A stretch of DNA of 64,000 nucleotides, from the NCBI GenBank assembly GCA_025506515.1, contig CM046458.1, forward strand, positions 42,272,731-42,336,730, read 5' to 3'. Origin of the DNA: Flaveria trinervia (lineage: Eukaryota > Streptophyta > Magnoliopsida > Asterales > Asteraceae). Positions 1-9,839 of the stretch are shown here, in pieces. The stretch's first letter is position 1, and each line of letters begins with the position of its first letter. The notes under the pieces were generated by a model that saw only the letters and a list, made by a program, of their open reading frames with translations, searched no databases and had not been told where the DNA came from. A program made the position numbers and the translations under genes.

Positions 1-281
1 GTGCTCCATAGTGACGTCCTCAATCTCAATCTCATCTATGTCATTCAGCTCATCATCACTAGTAACTTCAAAAGTCGGAGCGTCCTTAACAATTTCATCC
101 GGATTGAGCCAGAACATCTCAGCAAGTTGCTCATCCGTAAGGTCATGAATGATTTCTCCTTCTTTAGGAGTATAGCTTACTGACCTTCGAACGATCCCTT
201 GCAAATCAAGAATCATTGTGAGTTGAGACTTGATTTGCTGAAGGGTAGTAACATCGTACTCATCTTGCTGAGATGATTGAT
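1..281 (-). pseudogene. 3' ORF of element D, exon 3 (partial, runs off left edge)
   Basis: Minus-strand continuation of the extra gene of element D after its second intron. It aligns with the start of exon 3 in A (17924 onward) and E (38671 downward): a segment with a Q-rich turn then LQQIKSQL, GIVRR and a conserved LAEMFQLNPDEIVKDA motif. Function unknown. The reading frame continues past the left edge, where the C-terminal domain seen in E would lie. The gene is already dead in D because its start region is deleted and element C interrupts it. Confidence 0.65.
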
Positions 282-431
282 CTGCTTGATTTAAACATGT
301 AACACATCAATTTGTTAGTAATTAATCAAGACAAACAAACATTTGATAACAATATATAAACATTAATTACATAATATTAATACACTATTCAATTACAAAA
401 GTTTTCATATACATAAATGTCTAATCATTAC
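282..431 (-). other. Predicted intron 2 of the element D 3' ORF
   Basis: A 150 bp AT-rich interval bounded on the minus strand by a GTAATG donor (at 431) and a CAAGCAG acceptor (at 282). The same interval, with donor and acceptor at the same codons, occurs in A (17779-17923). In E it is 38672-38820 with a mutated acceptor. Coding similarity stops and resumes exactly at these borders, which supports an intron over random divergence. Confidence 0.7.
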
Positions 432-1309
432 TTTTGCCTTGAATAGCAGGCACGTCAGTAGGTGGGGTAGATGATGATGCTCCTTGGTTTTGATTTCTCT
501 TGGTGCGTCTCTCTTGACCCTGAGTTAAGGTAGATGCAGCTGCATCTCCTTCTTCATCCTCATCATCATACTGCCTTTCCCTTGTCTCTTCATCATCATT
601 ACCCTTGTCATCATCACTATCATCAGCTTCATCATCACAATCATCATCATCACCTTCTCTGATCTTTAGAGGCTCATCTTTTGATCCCTTGAGCTTGAGC
701 ATGATGGTCTTGTTAGCAGACTCCAAATCCTCTATCCTCTTTGCTGATTGGACATTATGTTCTTGGTGTTGGGCAATTTGCTGACCCTGGGAATCAATCA
801 GCTGGGTCTGTTATGAGATCTGCTGTGCTTGGGTAGCAGTTAGCTCCACAAGCTGTCGTACATGGGCAGTCTTCTCGTCATCAGCAACAAGCAGCCTCAG
901 CACCATACGGTTCAGTGCTGACAGCTGTTCCTCTACCCCAATGGACGTTAGAGTAGATCCAGTGGTGAATGTGGTGTGAGATAAGGGACCGGCTTGGTGG
1001 CTGGTGGTGGTAGTGGTGGCTGTGGTGAATATGGGTGGTGGTGTATGAGTAGGTTGTGAAGGATGAGCTGTAATGGTAGTGGAAGGTAGTGTGGTAGTGA
1101 TGGTGGGTGGCATGGTAGTAGTGGTGGTGGGTGAGGTAGTAATGGTGGGTGTGGTGGATATGGGTGGTGTAGTGGTGGTAGTTGTGGTGGCAGTGGTGGA
1201 GGAGGTAGTGATCAACGTGTACCTCTGTCTCGTGGGCTTCATCCTGTGGGGCCGAGCCATCCTTTTCTTCCTTGAACCCTTTGAGAAGGATGCTCCCCCT
1301 GGGATGCTG
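432..1309 (-). pseudogene. 3' ORF of element D, distal part of exon 2
   Basis: Minus strand, downstream of the element C insertion. It encodes a basic KKR-type stretch, a long Thr/Pro-rich low-complexity segment (about 1230-1020), a short conserved helix with EEQLSALNRM (about 950), a coiled-coil-like Gln/Glu segment, an acidic Asp/Glu run (about 680-560) and a basic Ser-rich tail ending at the intron 2 donor. The same order occurs in A and E. A stop near 811 breaks the frame. The plus-strand Val/Gly-rich frame here is a shadow of the Thr repeats. Confidence 0.7.
1305..1309. repeat. TSD of element C, left copy (TGCTG)
   Basis: TGCTG directly precedes the C LTR end at 1310 and recurs at 34821-34825 directly after the other LTR. 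The uninterrupted homologue in E (near 39694) shows the local sequence without the duplication. Confidence 0.85.
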
Positions 1310-3510
1310 TGTATGGCTCCGTTCCCGGGACGCTTACAGCTGGTCCTTCATCGCACATAAAACATATATTTTTATTGTCTTACATAAAAGTGTTGCAGCG
1401 AAAACATTAAAATTACATTTCATTTCATCAAAATGCTTTTGCAAAATAATACCAGTGTTCGTTACATAATATCATTTTACATTTCATTCAAACCATTATA
1501 AATATGGGTGCCATCCAAAAGAACTGAGTAGTCGTCCCGTGCCATCCTCAGCAACATACCTACCAACTGGAAACACATCAAAGTCAGCGTTGCTGAGTGA
1601 GTTCTAATTTTAAAGAAAACATACTTTACTTCCTTTATAAAACCATTCGTTAATTTCATACGCGATCACACAACATACATACACAGAGATAATATAATTA
1701 TTATCTTCTTTACGTTCGTTACATCTTCCATTCATTTCATTCGTTCATAACATCATTTCTTCCGTTCATCCATCTCATACATATCGCACTTTTCGCACTT
1801 ATCGCACCTTCACATCTTCGTAGCCAAAGTACATATTGCACAAATCGGAAACATAAGGCAGCCAAAATCTCACGCTACATAGCACACAGTAAATACCACA
1901 TCGCACGTATCGGAGCAGTTACCAAAACTGAACTCCCTACTGTGTCTATGTCTCCTTTATGAGTTAGCCAGGATCGCACGCTATAATACACATACAGTTG
2001 AGCTAAAAACCCCCAATGAGTCGTGAACCTCCTTTCTTTCTCTTGCAAGCCATTCTTACTCTCATTCATCCATTCATGCTTGCACTCATTCATTATGTTC
2101 CTCTTTTTGTTATCTTCCACTTCATGTTACATAATACTTTCATTACATTCATTAACGTTCAACACAAATCATGGGAAGACAATCATACATAACAATAAGG
2201 AACATAACAACGTACAACATCAATCACACAGGGCAACATCGCACACCCATAACGTACATCATGCACAATCATACAACGTCACAATCACACGACAACAAAC
2301 ATCACATGAATCACGCGCATCATAACATATAACCATACGGCATCGCACATCCTCATGCATCACATTATCATCATCATCAGCTCATCCTCATACATCATCT
2401 TAAATTATCCTTGCCCATCACATCATCTACAACCCTGAACGTCCGAGCCTACGTCCGCACTTTCCCGAATGTCAGACAATAATATGGTCATTCGGGTGCA
2501 TGGACCCTATTCGGTCGCATGGTCTTCCTTGAGTATGAGAACACTCATGCGAATGGACCTACAGTCGCATAGCCTCCAACGCATGCTTCCCATGCGAATG
2601 AACCTCAGTCGTATGACATCAGGGCGTATGGACCTCGGTCGCATGACCTCCATGTGAATGGCCCTCAATCACACACCTTTCATGCGTATGAACCTCAATC
2701 GCATGAGTCACATGCGTATGGATTCCAGTCGCATGACCTTCAGTCGTATGACCTTCAGTCGTATGACCTTCATCCGCATTTCATTCAGTCGCATGAACTT
2801 CATCCACATTTCCTTCAGTCGCATAGCCCTCATGCGTATGTCCCTCGGTCGCACTACTCTCGTGTGAATGAACCTCAGCCGCACTCCTTTCGTACGTATG
2901 GACCTAGTCGCATGCCATTCAGACGCATGGATCTCCATTCGATCGCCTAGCCCTAGCTGATACAGAATGCAGTTCATCCTGAACTGCAGTTGCCAAGTTC
3001 GACCTCCAAACTCTTCCAAACCTCTTCTAAGCTCAAACCAACCATTCTAAACCTTAGGGAAGCATACCACGACACCATTCAAGCACAACCAAGCCCGAAA
3101 TCAAACCCCAAACGAATCATACACATAAACATACATACACAAACGGGTTTACACTCAATTATCCGAAAAATGGTTTTCAAATGTGTTCTAGCCCCAAAAT
3201 CATTCAAAGACATATTAAAGAGGGGTCCTAGAACTCACAAAAACGATCCCGTCAATTATAGCTTCGATTTGACCCGCTACACGATGATTTTCACGCTCGA
3301 ATCCACCCGAACCAAGCTTTTCTCCTTTTTTCTCCTTATCTTCTCCCTTGGGCTGAGTTTTGGCAAGAATGGGGAGGGTGTGGGCTGCCCCCCCTTTAAT
3401 ACTCCCACTCATCCAAGTTTCTTCCCGTTTTGACAAGTTTGATCCCTCGACTGGACTTTATTTCCTTTTTCTTCTTTCGTCGGCTTCAAAGAAAATTTCT
3501 GGGTGTTACA
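1310..3510 (-). repeat. 3' LTR of element C
   Basis: About 2.2 kb. In plus coordinates it opens with a decayed TGTAAGG (TGTATGG at 1310) and closes with TGTTACA (3504-3510), next to the PPT. It matches 32425-34820 throughout, including the conserved TTCCCGGGACGCTTAC terminus, but is about 200 bp shorter because the 5' LTR has extra copies of an internal repeat (around 33080-33250). It contains a motif array at 2480-2950 and a degraded TATA region near 3400. Confidence 0.9.
2480..2950. repeat. Array of TCGCATGA / CATGCGAATG motifs in the C 3' LTR
   Basis: Dozens of short units such as CAGTCGCATGACC (2726-2738) alternate with CATGCGAATGRMC-type units over about 470 bp. The array is transcribed with the LTR, because it lies downstream of the LTR TATA position. 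The same units occur in the 5' LTR (33855-34300), in Gypsy element G (60585-60880), and in Copia elements A, D and E. Confidence 0.8.
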
Positions 3511-3530
3511 AGTCCACCCCCTTATAAAGG
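3511..3530 (-). promoter_or_regulatory. Polypurine tract of element C
   Basis: On the minus strand a purine-rich tract (TTATAAGGGGGTGGACT) abuts the 3' LTR. This is the expected plus-strand primer for reverse transcription. Confidence 0.75.
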
Positions 3531-4235
3531 TTTCGTCCCCGAAACCTGTTATTCCTTAAACCATCGCGGGCAATTCTGTCTCATATCTTTCCAGTCTCCC
3601 ACCTGGAATTCAATCAGTCTACGCCGTTTATCAACATACGGCTTCTTGTCTATCTTTGGCTACCTTCATCAGGGCTTTGATTCTTTCGAGATGCTCAGTC
3701 GTAGCCTTGATCAGCTTAATGCTTCCCATACGACATTTGGTGCTCGACCTTCACTTGTAAACAAGTAAAGCATTTACTCCCGTACTCCACCATATCATGC
3801 TTCATACCCGACCACCAATAATCTTTATTCGGGTCTCGGTACATCTGATAGTTGGGATGTCAGTGTCTCCACATACCTTACATCAGCCAAGTAGGCAATA
3901 CATCCACGCCTCATGCGCGTTCCAGCCACCGCCATTGAAATCACCTTCGGAATCATCGTGACTCGATCACCTTAAACCGTCATCGTGATCCCGCCAGGCG
4001 CTGTCAACCGTATCATCTTTTGCAGCACACAACGTTCACTTCGTAGTCCGCCAAACAATCCACTCCTAGGACCACATCGAAGGGTGTATCTATATTCTTA
4101 CCACTAACAGGCAACTTAGCATGGAAATCAGTGGGAATAAAACATTTACTAGCGCTAGAATCGAATAACACAAAGGCTAACGATTGATTTACTAGAAACA
4201 TACCTGACATAACATCAAGGGTACGCCCTAGCCTC
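3531..4235 (-). pseudogene. Collapsed Gypsy pol of element C (protease and integrase scraps)
   Basis: Read on the minus strand, 4210-4013 keeps the gag-pol protease region (LVNQSLAFVLFDSSAS and, later, DVVLGVDCLADYEVNVVCC). Next come short scraps: a VISMAVAGTRMRRGC segment, an integrase HHCC zinc-region remnant near 3800 (a PGMK..MV...SKC..CLQVK pattern) and, near 3620, a post-integrase piece (RRLIEFQVGDW). Comparison with F, where protease, RT, RNase H and integrase take about 2.6 kb, shows that RT and RNase H and most of integrase are missing. Several stops also occur. It cannot encode a working polymerase. Confidence 0.75.
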
Positions 4236-5524
4236 CTCCTCCATCATCTGTATGCGCTGCGTTCGCCCTCAGTCCTTCTTCTCCGGTCCTCTTCACTCTT
4301 GAACCTTCCACCCTTGGCTTCTTACAGTCCCTGCTTATGTGGCAAATTTCTCCATAATTGTAACATCACACGGTCCCGCATTCTCTAGCCACATGACTAG
4401 GCTTCCCACACTTGAAGCAAGTGTTTGGTCCCCTTTTGCATTCTCCCGAATGCTCCATCCCGTATTTACCACATCGATCCGACCTCGCACCAGGTGTGAC
4501 CACACAACGGTCATCCCCCCGTGCGTGCTTATTATTCATCGGCACACCACCCCGTCCAGTTCTCTTCCCCCTCCAGTTCCGGTCTCCATCACCTTTCTTG
4601 CTATCTTCAGCCACCACCACTACAGTTCTCTCATCATACAATCTCCCTACTAAATCCACCGCTGACCTAAACGTGCTTGGTCGGGCGGCGATCATGTGCC
4701 TGCGGATATCCGCTGGCAAGCCCTGAATATACCACTTGATCTTTCACGAAAGAGGTGTCACCTGATTCAGCACTAGCTGTGCCATTTCGTTGAATTTGGT
4801 GGTGTACTGCTGATGCGTCATTGTTCCCGCCTCCAGCTATAGGAACTCTCTTTCAACTTTGTCCATCTCATAGTGAGGACAGAACTCCTCAATCACTAGC
4901 CTTTTTAGCTATGAGCATCTCATCCTTCTGATAGCCCGACTACCCTCACCTTGGAGTATGTTGTCCCACCAGCACAAAGCTGAGTCTATGAAAGAGTGGG
5001 CAGCAAACTTTACCTTCTGGTCTTCCCGGCACTCGCTATATTTAGAACAACTTCCATTTCTCTCACCCATCGGTGAACAACAGCAGTAGTGTCGTTACCA
5101 TCAAATGTAAGGGGCTTGCATCTTTGAAACGCCCTATAGTTACAGCCTCGTGCCACCTCCGGCGTAGTCTCTTCCTCTTCTTCTCCCTCTTCGTGATCAG
5201 AGAAAACCGTTTCAGTCTCGAGCCATCTCCGTTCACCCGTAGGTCTACTCCTTTCCTTTCTCTCCCCATCTCTTATAGCCTTTATCACTTCGGTCACTAC
5301 AGATGATAGGATCGTCTGCACGACCTGATGCACTTCCTCCACAACCACCTCTCTCATCGAGGCCCTCATACTAGCACTCTCATCACTGCCCTCTGGATGA
5401 GGGTATCGGGTTCTTCATGAACCACTTTCTCCACTCTAGGCCTTCCTCTTATGACTCGTGGTTCAGCACCACGTCCACCACCGCCTCCACCACGTGAAGC
5501 TTTAGAAGATCTACCAGCAGCCAT
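4236..5524 (-). pseudogene. Gypsy gag of element C
   Basis: Begins at an ATG (5524) with a Gly/Arg-rich start (MAAGRSSKASRGGG) shared with F and G. It continues through an acidic linker (DHEEGEEEEE) into the retrotransposon-gag domain (VHRWVREMEVVLNI, then SALCWWDNI near 4970). Two CCHC zinc knuckles follow: CFKCGKPSHVAREC (about 4420-4380) is intact, while the second has lost one Cys (CYNYGEICHISRDC). Several stops and frameshifts (for example near 5390, 5040 and 4900) show that it is inactive. Gag would form the particle shell and bind element RNA. Confidence 0.8.
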
Positions 5525-5761
5525 CTTCTAACACACACTGAATGATTCAAACACCAACACGGTCATTCAAGGAAACAACGCAGTTTATGTCAAGTATAGT
5601 AAGTCCCTAGTTATAGTGACCAGTTGTGATTAGCCACTTACTTTACTCTTCATACCCCAAGCATTACCTGTCCTGACAACATCAGTATCTAAATCTACCA
5701 GCAACACATAAATCACATAACATGCGCACGTAATAGCGGTTAATATTACGAAAATACATGA
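5525..5761 (-). other. Untranslated leader of element C, gag-proximal part
   Basis: No coding sequence. It aligns with the leader of F (55852-56190), for example a shared TAGTAAGTCCCTAGTTA segment, and resumes at 32314 beyond element A. The interruption falls at a sequence (ATGGCACGCA) that is continuous in F. Confidence 0.75.
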
Positions 5762-5766
5762 TGGCA
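5762..5766. repeat. TSD of element A, left copy (TGGCA)
   Basis: TGGCA flanks the 5' LTR of A and recurs at 32309-32313 directly after its 3' LTR. In element F the homologous site reads through with one copy. Confidence 0.9.
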
Positions 5767-6503
5767 TGTAGATACATGTGTACCTAGTTTATGATCTTAA
5801 TGTAAAATGTCTTTATTGTCTCACACATATGTAATAGAATGGGTACTTAATGAAATACAATGTGTGGTTGTGCTTATAATGTTTATTATTTCATTGATTA
5901 GTAGGTTAACGCTTATTGAACTAACTACATAGGTTTGTGGTTGTTTACATAGTTCTTAGTTAATAATGATTGAGAAATATGGTTAAACTTAACCGTGTGA
6001 AGTTCTCATGCGAATGGCCCATGCTAATGGACCATATGCATGAATCACTTCATGCTAATGAACCAGTCGCACGACTGAACCAGGAGATTGGATCAGTCAC
6101 ATGATTGGAACATGAGATTAACTGAGTCGCATGACTGAACACTCAGTCGTGCGAATGAATTAACCGCATGGCTCAATCGCATGACTGAACCATGCTAATG
6201 GTTCAGTCGCATGAATGAGAAACCCTAACCTATAAATACCACTTAATTCGTGGAAAAATGTAACACTTCGAATACTTATGAACTAAATCGTACCCCAGCT
6301 GTCTAGAGATCTCTAAGAACCTGTTCCAAGTTCATAGATCGTACTAGATCGATTACCAATCATTCTTAACATTTAGATTCAATCTACAATTGTTTCTATG
6401 TGCGTTCTCACTGATTGGATCACCAATCAAATAGGATTCCGCACTATTTGATTCGGTATACACATTTATCAGTTAGTATTTCATTCAATACACGATCCTA
6501 ACA
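5767..6503 (+). repeat. 5' LTR of element A
   Basis: 737 bp, starting TGTAGATACATGTG and ending ATCCTAACA. It matches the split 3' LTR (19141-19313 plus 31766-32308). U3 holds an array of near-palindromic motifs followed by a TATAAATA box at 6231. Confidence 0.92.
6006..6238 (+). promoter_or_regulatory. LTR promoter of element A: motif array plus TATA box
   Basis: The array contains CAGTCGCACGACTGAAC (6064-6080), GAGTCGCATGACTGAAC (6124-6140), CAATCGCATGACTGAACC (6174-6191) and several CATGCTAATGG-type units. It ends directly at TATAAATA (6231-6238). The core TCG-N2-CGA with flanking AGT/ACT is close to a perfect palindrome, as expected for a dimeric DNA-binding protein. That any protein binds it is inference. 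Confidence 0.75.
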
Positions 6504-6517
6504 AGTGGTATCAGAGC
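6504..6517 (+). promoter_or_regulatory. Primer-binding site of element A
   Basis: AGTGGTATCAGAGC starts directly after the LTR. TGGTATCAGAGC is complementary to the 3' end of plant initiator tRNA-Met, the usual Copia primer. Confidence 0.92.
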
Positions 6518-6724
6518 TTTGGCTCTTGATTTACGTGGTATTCAATCGTTTTTATACAAAAATTGTGTTTTTTCACTAAAAACGCAATCCTTTTGTGTCA
6601 AACGGTGTTTTTGATGTCACTAGTTCGTAAAGTTAATTTTTCCAGCATACGGCAATTAGGGTTAGTGAGAAATTTGAGTTTTTGCATCCAAAATACCTTA
6701 AACCTTCGAATTCTCAAAATCCAG

Positions 6725-6960
6725 CAGCTTCAATCGTACGATTGATTCAATCGCCCGACTGAATTCATAAGCATCCCTCATACGCACGATTGGACTCATT
6801 CATACATCCATTCATACGATTGAACTGTCTATTTGCAATGTTCATTCGCACCTGTCCATATGCACGATTGACTCATTGGCATTGGTTCAGTCACACGTTT
6901 GAGCCATTCGTATTGTTCAATTGCCTGAATAGCCCAATCGCACAACTCCATTCTCACAAG
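6725..6960 (+). repeat. Motif array in the gag leader of element A
   Basis: Between PBS and gag. Units such as CAATCGTACGATTGA (6731-6745), CAATCGCCCGACTGAA and CACGATTGACTCATT repeat the LTR motif in a non-LTR position. The same position in E (47990-48235) holds an array too. Confidence 0.75.
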
Positions 6961-6996
6961 TAAATCAGTTTGTTCTAAAGTTTAATGTTTATAGCA

Positions 6997-9530
6997 ATGG
7001 AAGGTCAGTATACAACGTTCACCATAGGTAGGGATTCAAGGATCCAGAATCTATTGCTTCTGGAAAACGAAGTGGGGAAGCACAACAAACCACCTAAGCT
7101 AATCACGTTAGATGATTACCCATAGTGGAAGCAAAGATTTGAGATTTACGTGAATGGCGTAGATCCCAATCTGTGGGAGTCAATAGAGACTGAGTACAAC
7201 ATGCCTGTAGGTGCAGATGGAGTCAAACTTACATTTGGGGGCATGACTGATGGACAAAAGGTTAAGTACAATGCTGTAAAGAAAGTTTATGCATTGCTCA
7301 CTCAGTCAATTCCGAAGGACATTTTCCATCAATTTTCTGAGAACAAGCAAGCAAAGAAGCTGTGGGATGCATTGGAAAAGAGGTATGACGGAAATGCATC
7401 GTTAAAAGCTCTAAAGGCTAAAGCGTTGAAGAAGGAGTTTGACAACTTCTCGTCAATGGGAAAGGAGAGCTTGGACGATGTAATTGATCGGTTCCATCAC
7501 TTGATGAGTGAGCTGCACACTCATGGAGTCACCACTTCTATGGAAGAAAAAGTCTCAAACTTTGCAGATGGGTTGCTTGAAAAGTGGTTTTCTTTTATCT
7601 CCAACCTTAGACAGAATGATATGCTCGCGAAGTTAGACATCAATGACTTCATTCTGAAGCTGAGAGAGGAGGAATTGAGAATGAAGTACAGAGCATAAAA
7701 GTCTACTTATGATCAGAACCCAGCCTTGTACAACTCAACTCCTCAAGCCAAAACGTCTGGAGCTCCACTACAATAGCTTTTGTGTCGAGTTTAGCCAGTC
7801 CATCTCAAGCCTCTTCTTCAGGATCTGACACGTCAGGATCATCGGGTACCCAATACATTGCACCTGAAGCAAATGCTACAAAACTGAAGACCGAGAATCT
7901 CGGGAATGTGACTATTGAGGTAGCAAAGGAGCACTTGGACCTCTTAGCAGTGGTAGTCCATTCCTATGATGGGCTAGTTGCTAGGAAAATTGGAAACTAC
8001 CATCTGGCAGATGAGGACTATGAGCAAGTAGACGAGACAGAGCTGGAACGGATGGACATAATGTGGGCCTTAGCAAGTGCTATCCGGAGAGCGAATAAGT
8101 TTGTCAAGAAAACCGGACAGAACCTGGTTGCTACTAAGGACACAACTTTCGATTTTGACAAGGCCAAGGTTACCTGCTTCAACTGTAGGGAAAAGAGGCA
8201 CTTTAAACATGAGTGTGTGAAGCGCAAAAAGACAGGAAATTGGAATCCTTTCTCATCCTTCAATTGTTGGGATAAACCCACGAGTAGTCCTACTTCGTCA
8301 AGCAAGGATCCTAAAGCCTTGACCGCTCATGATGACGAAGGACAAGATTGGAGCTTTCGGTTTGTGTCTCCGGGAGAATCCAACATTGCTAGTGTTGAGG
8401 ACTTAGATAACGACTCAGCAAGTGAGGGTGATATTGCAGTTGAGCTCATGATGTCAAATATTGAAGAATCTGCAACTGTGGTTGATCACCTTCCTGAAGA
8501 AGATACAAGTTCAACAAGTCCAGAATCACCAGAACCAGAAACGTCAGACTCTGCCTTGATGGTTGATTCAACCCTCCCTCTCAGGTAAGTTCCACTACTC
8601 AAATTTTTAATAATCATGCTTGTTTTGATTGTAATAAATTTAGGAAAAGCATTGATTTGAAATTTGCTAGGTTATTAGATCATAATGATAGCTTAGTAAA
8701 GGACTTAAAACTGTGCATAGAAGCCAATAGAGTTCTAAAACAAAATGAGCACAATTACAAAGAAAAGATAGACCTTTTAAACAAACAGCTTAGGGAAACC
8801 GAATTAGTAGCCTTTAACCAAGCTAATGACATTAGGTTCTATCTAAACTCCCTTGAAGACACTAAGAAACAAAAAACAGTTTTGGAAGTAGAAGTAAATT
8901 CCTTAAAGCAAAAACTGCACAGTTGGACAAGTTCCACTCATATGTCCAACACTTAGTGAGAGAACGCACCAATAGGGAAGGTTTGGCTTATAAAGTGGTT
9001 CCACCACCACATGAGACCTTGATGAATGCTAAAAGTAAACCAATCAATAACAACCCCATCAAGGATCATGTTATGTCCACTCCCCTAGTAAGTGATCCAG
9101 ATTCCACATGTAAACCTAATGAATCTGGCACTAACCTAAAGGAGGCCACTTCAAAATCACAAGCTAAAATGCCTTGTGTCAATCTGGACAAACAATTTGA
9201 AAAGGTTAAAGTTAAGTCTAGGTCAACTAAGTCTAATTCTGAACCCAAAAAGACCAAACCAGTTAACCACCTACGTGCTTCATGTCTAAGTCTAGAGAAA
9301 CAAAAAGGTAAAGATGTTAAAAATGTTCGAACAATTAATTTTGTTAAACCAGATAAAACATCTAAGCAAGAAATGTCAAAACCCAAACAAAAAAATGTCA
9401 CACGTGTGTCACACACTTCTCCAGAGAAACATTTAAATCGTCAAGTTGAAAGCAGATCATGCTACAACTGTGGAAAATATGGACACATTGCCTGTTTGTC
9501 CTTATTATCAAACGACAAAGAAGAAGGTTG
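6997..9530 (+). pseudogene. Copia gag of element A
   Basis: Starts at ATG 6997 (MEGQYTTFTIGRDS, matching MEDQYSAFTAGRDS in E). A stop near 7122 is followed by the UBN2-type gag domain (NLWESIE near 7170, then SENKQAKKLWDALEKRYDG, and SLDDVIDRFHHLMSELHTHG). A Ser/Thr linker follows, then one damaged CCHC knuckle (CFNCREKRHFKHEC at 8179, Gly replaced by Arg). After a stop at about 8586 comes a helical region (8657-8945) and a Lys-rich tail ending in another knuckle-like CYNCGKYGHIAC (about 9460). Gag packages element RNA. At least five breaks make this copy inactive. Confidence 0.82.
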
Positions 9531-9839
9531 AACTTTATAACACTAAAGTAAGCTCTTCCAAAAGAAGATCCATGACTCCACCAAAAGAGTTAGTGAACCT
9601 AAAGTTCAACCTATCAACCAGTCGTCTAATTATCACAAACAGGCCTTACATAAGACTGGCTTATGGAAAGAGAAATCTGTCCTTGAATCTGATAATGAGA
9701 ACAAGAAGACAACAGATCTTCCCTCACGCTAAAAAGGTCAATGGTTAGAATTTATGATGTGTGATGCCTCTAAGACAACCAAGCCAGTTTTCAACCTATC
9801 CTTAAGTAATGTTTTCTATCTGAATGTGTAGGTTGTTCA

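Noticed and set aside
1073..1360. Val/Gly-rich plus-strand ORF (also near 39437)
   Set aside because: It is the reverse complement of the Thr/Pro-rich segment of the 3' ORF and has no independent support.
2480..2950. CRISPR-like appearance of regularly repeated short units
   Set aside because: Units are variable and directly adjacent, with no conserved spacer length. They sit inside a plant LTR, and no cas genes exist here.
5010..5369. A plus-strand host gene opposite C gag
   Set aside because: The plus-strand frames are shadows. The minus-strand frame matches gag of F and G.
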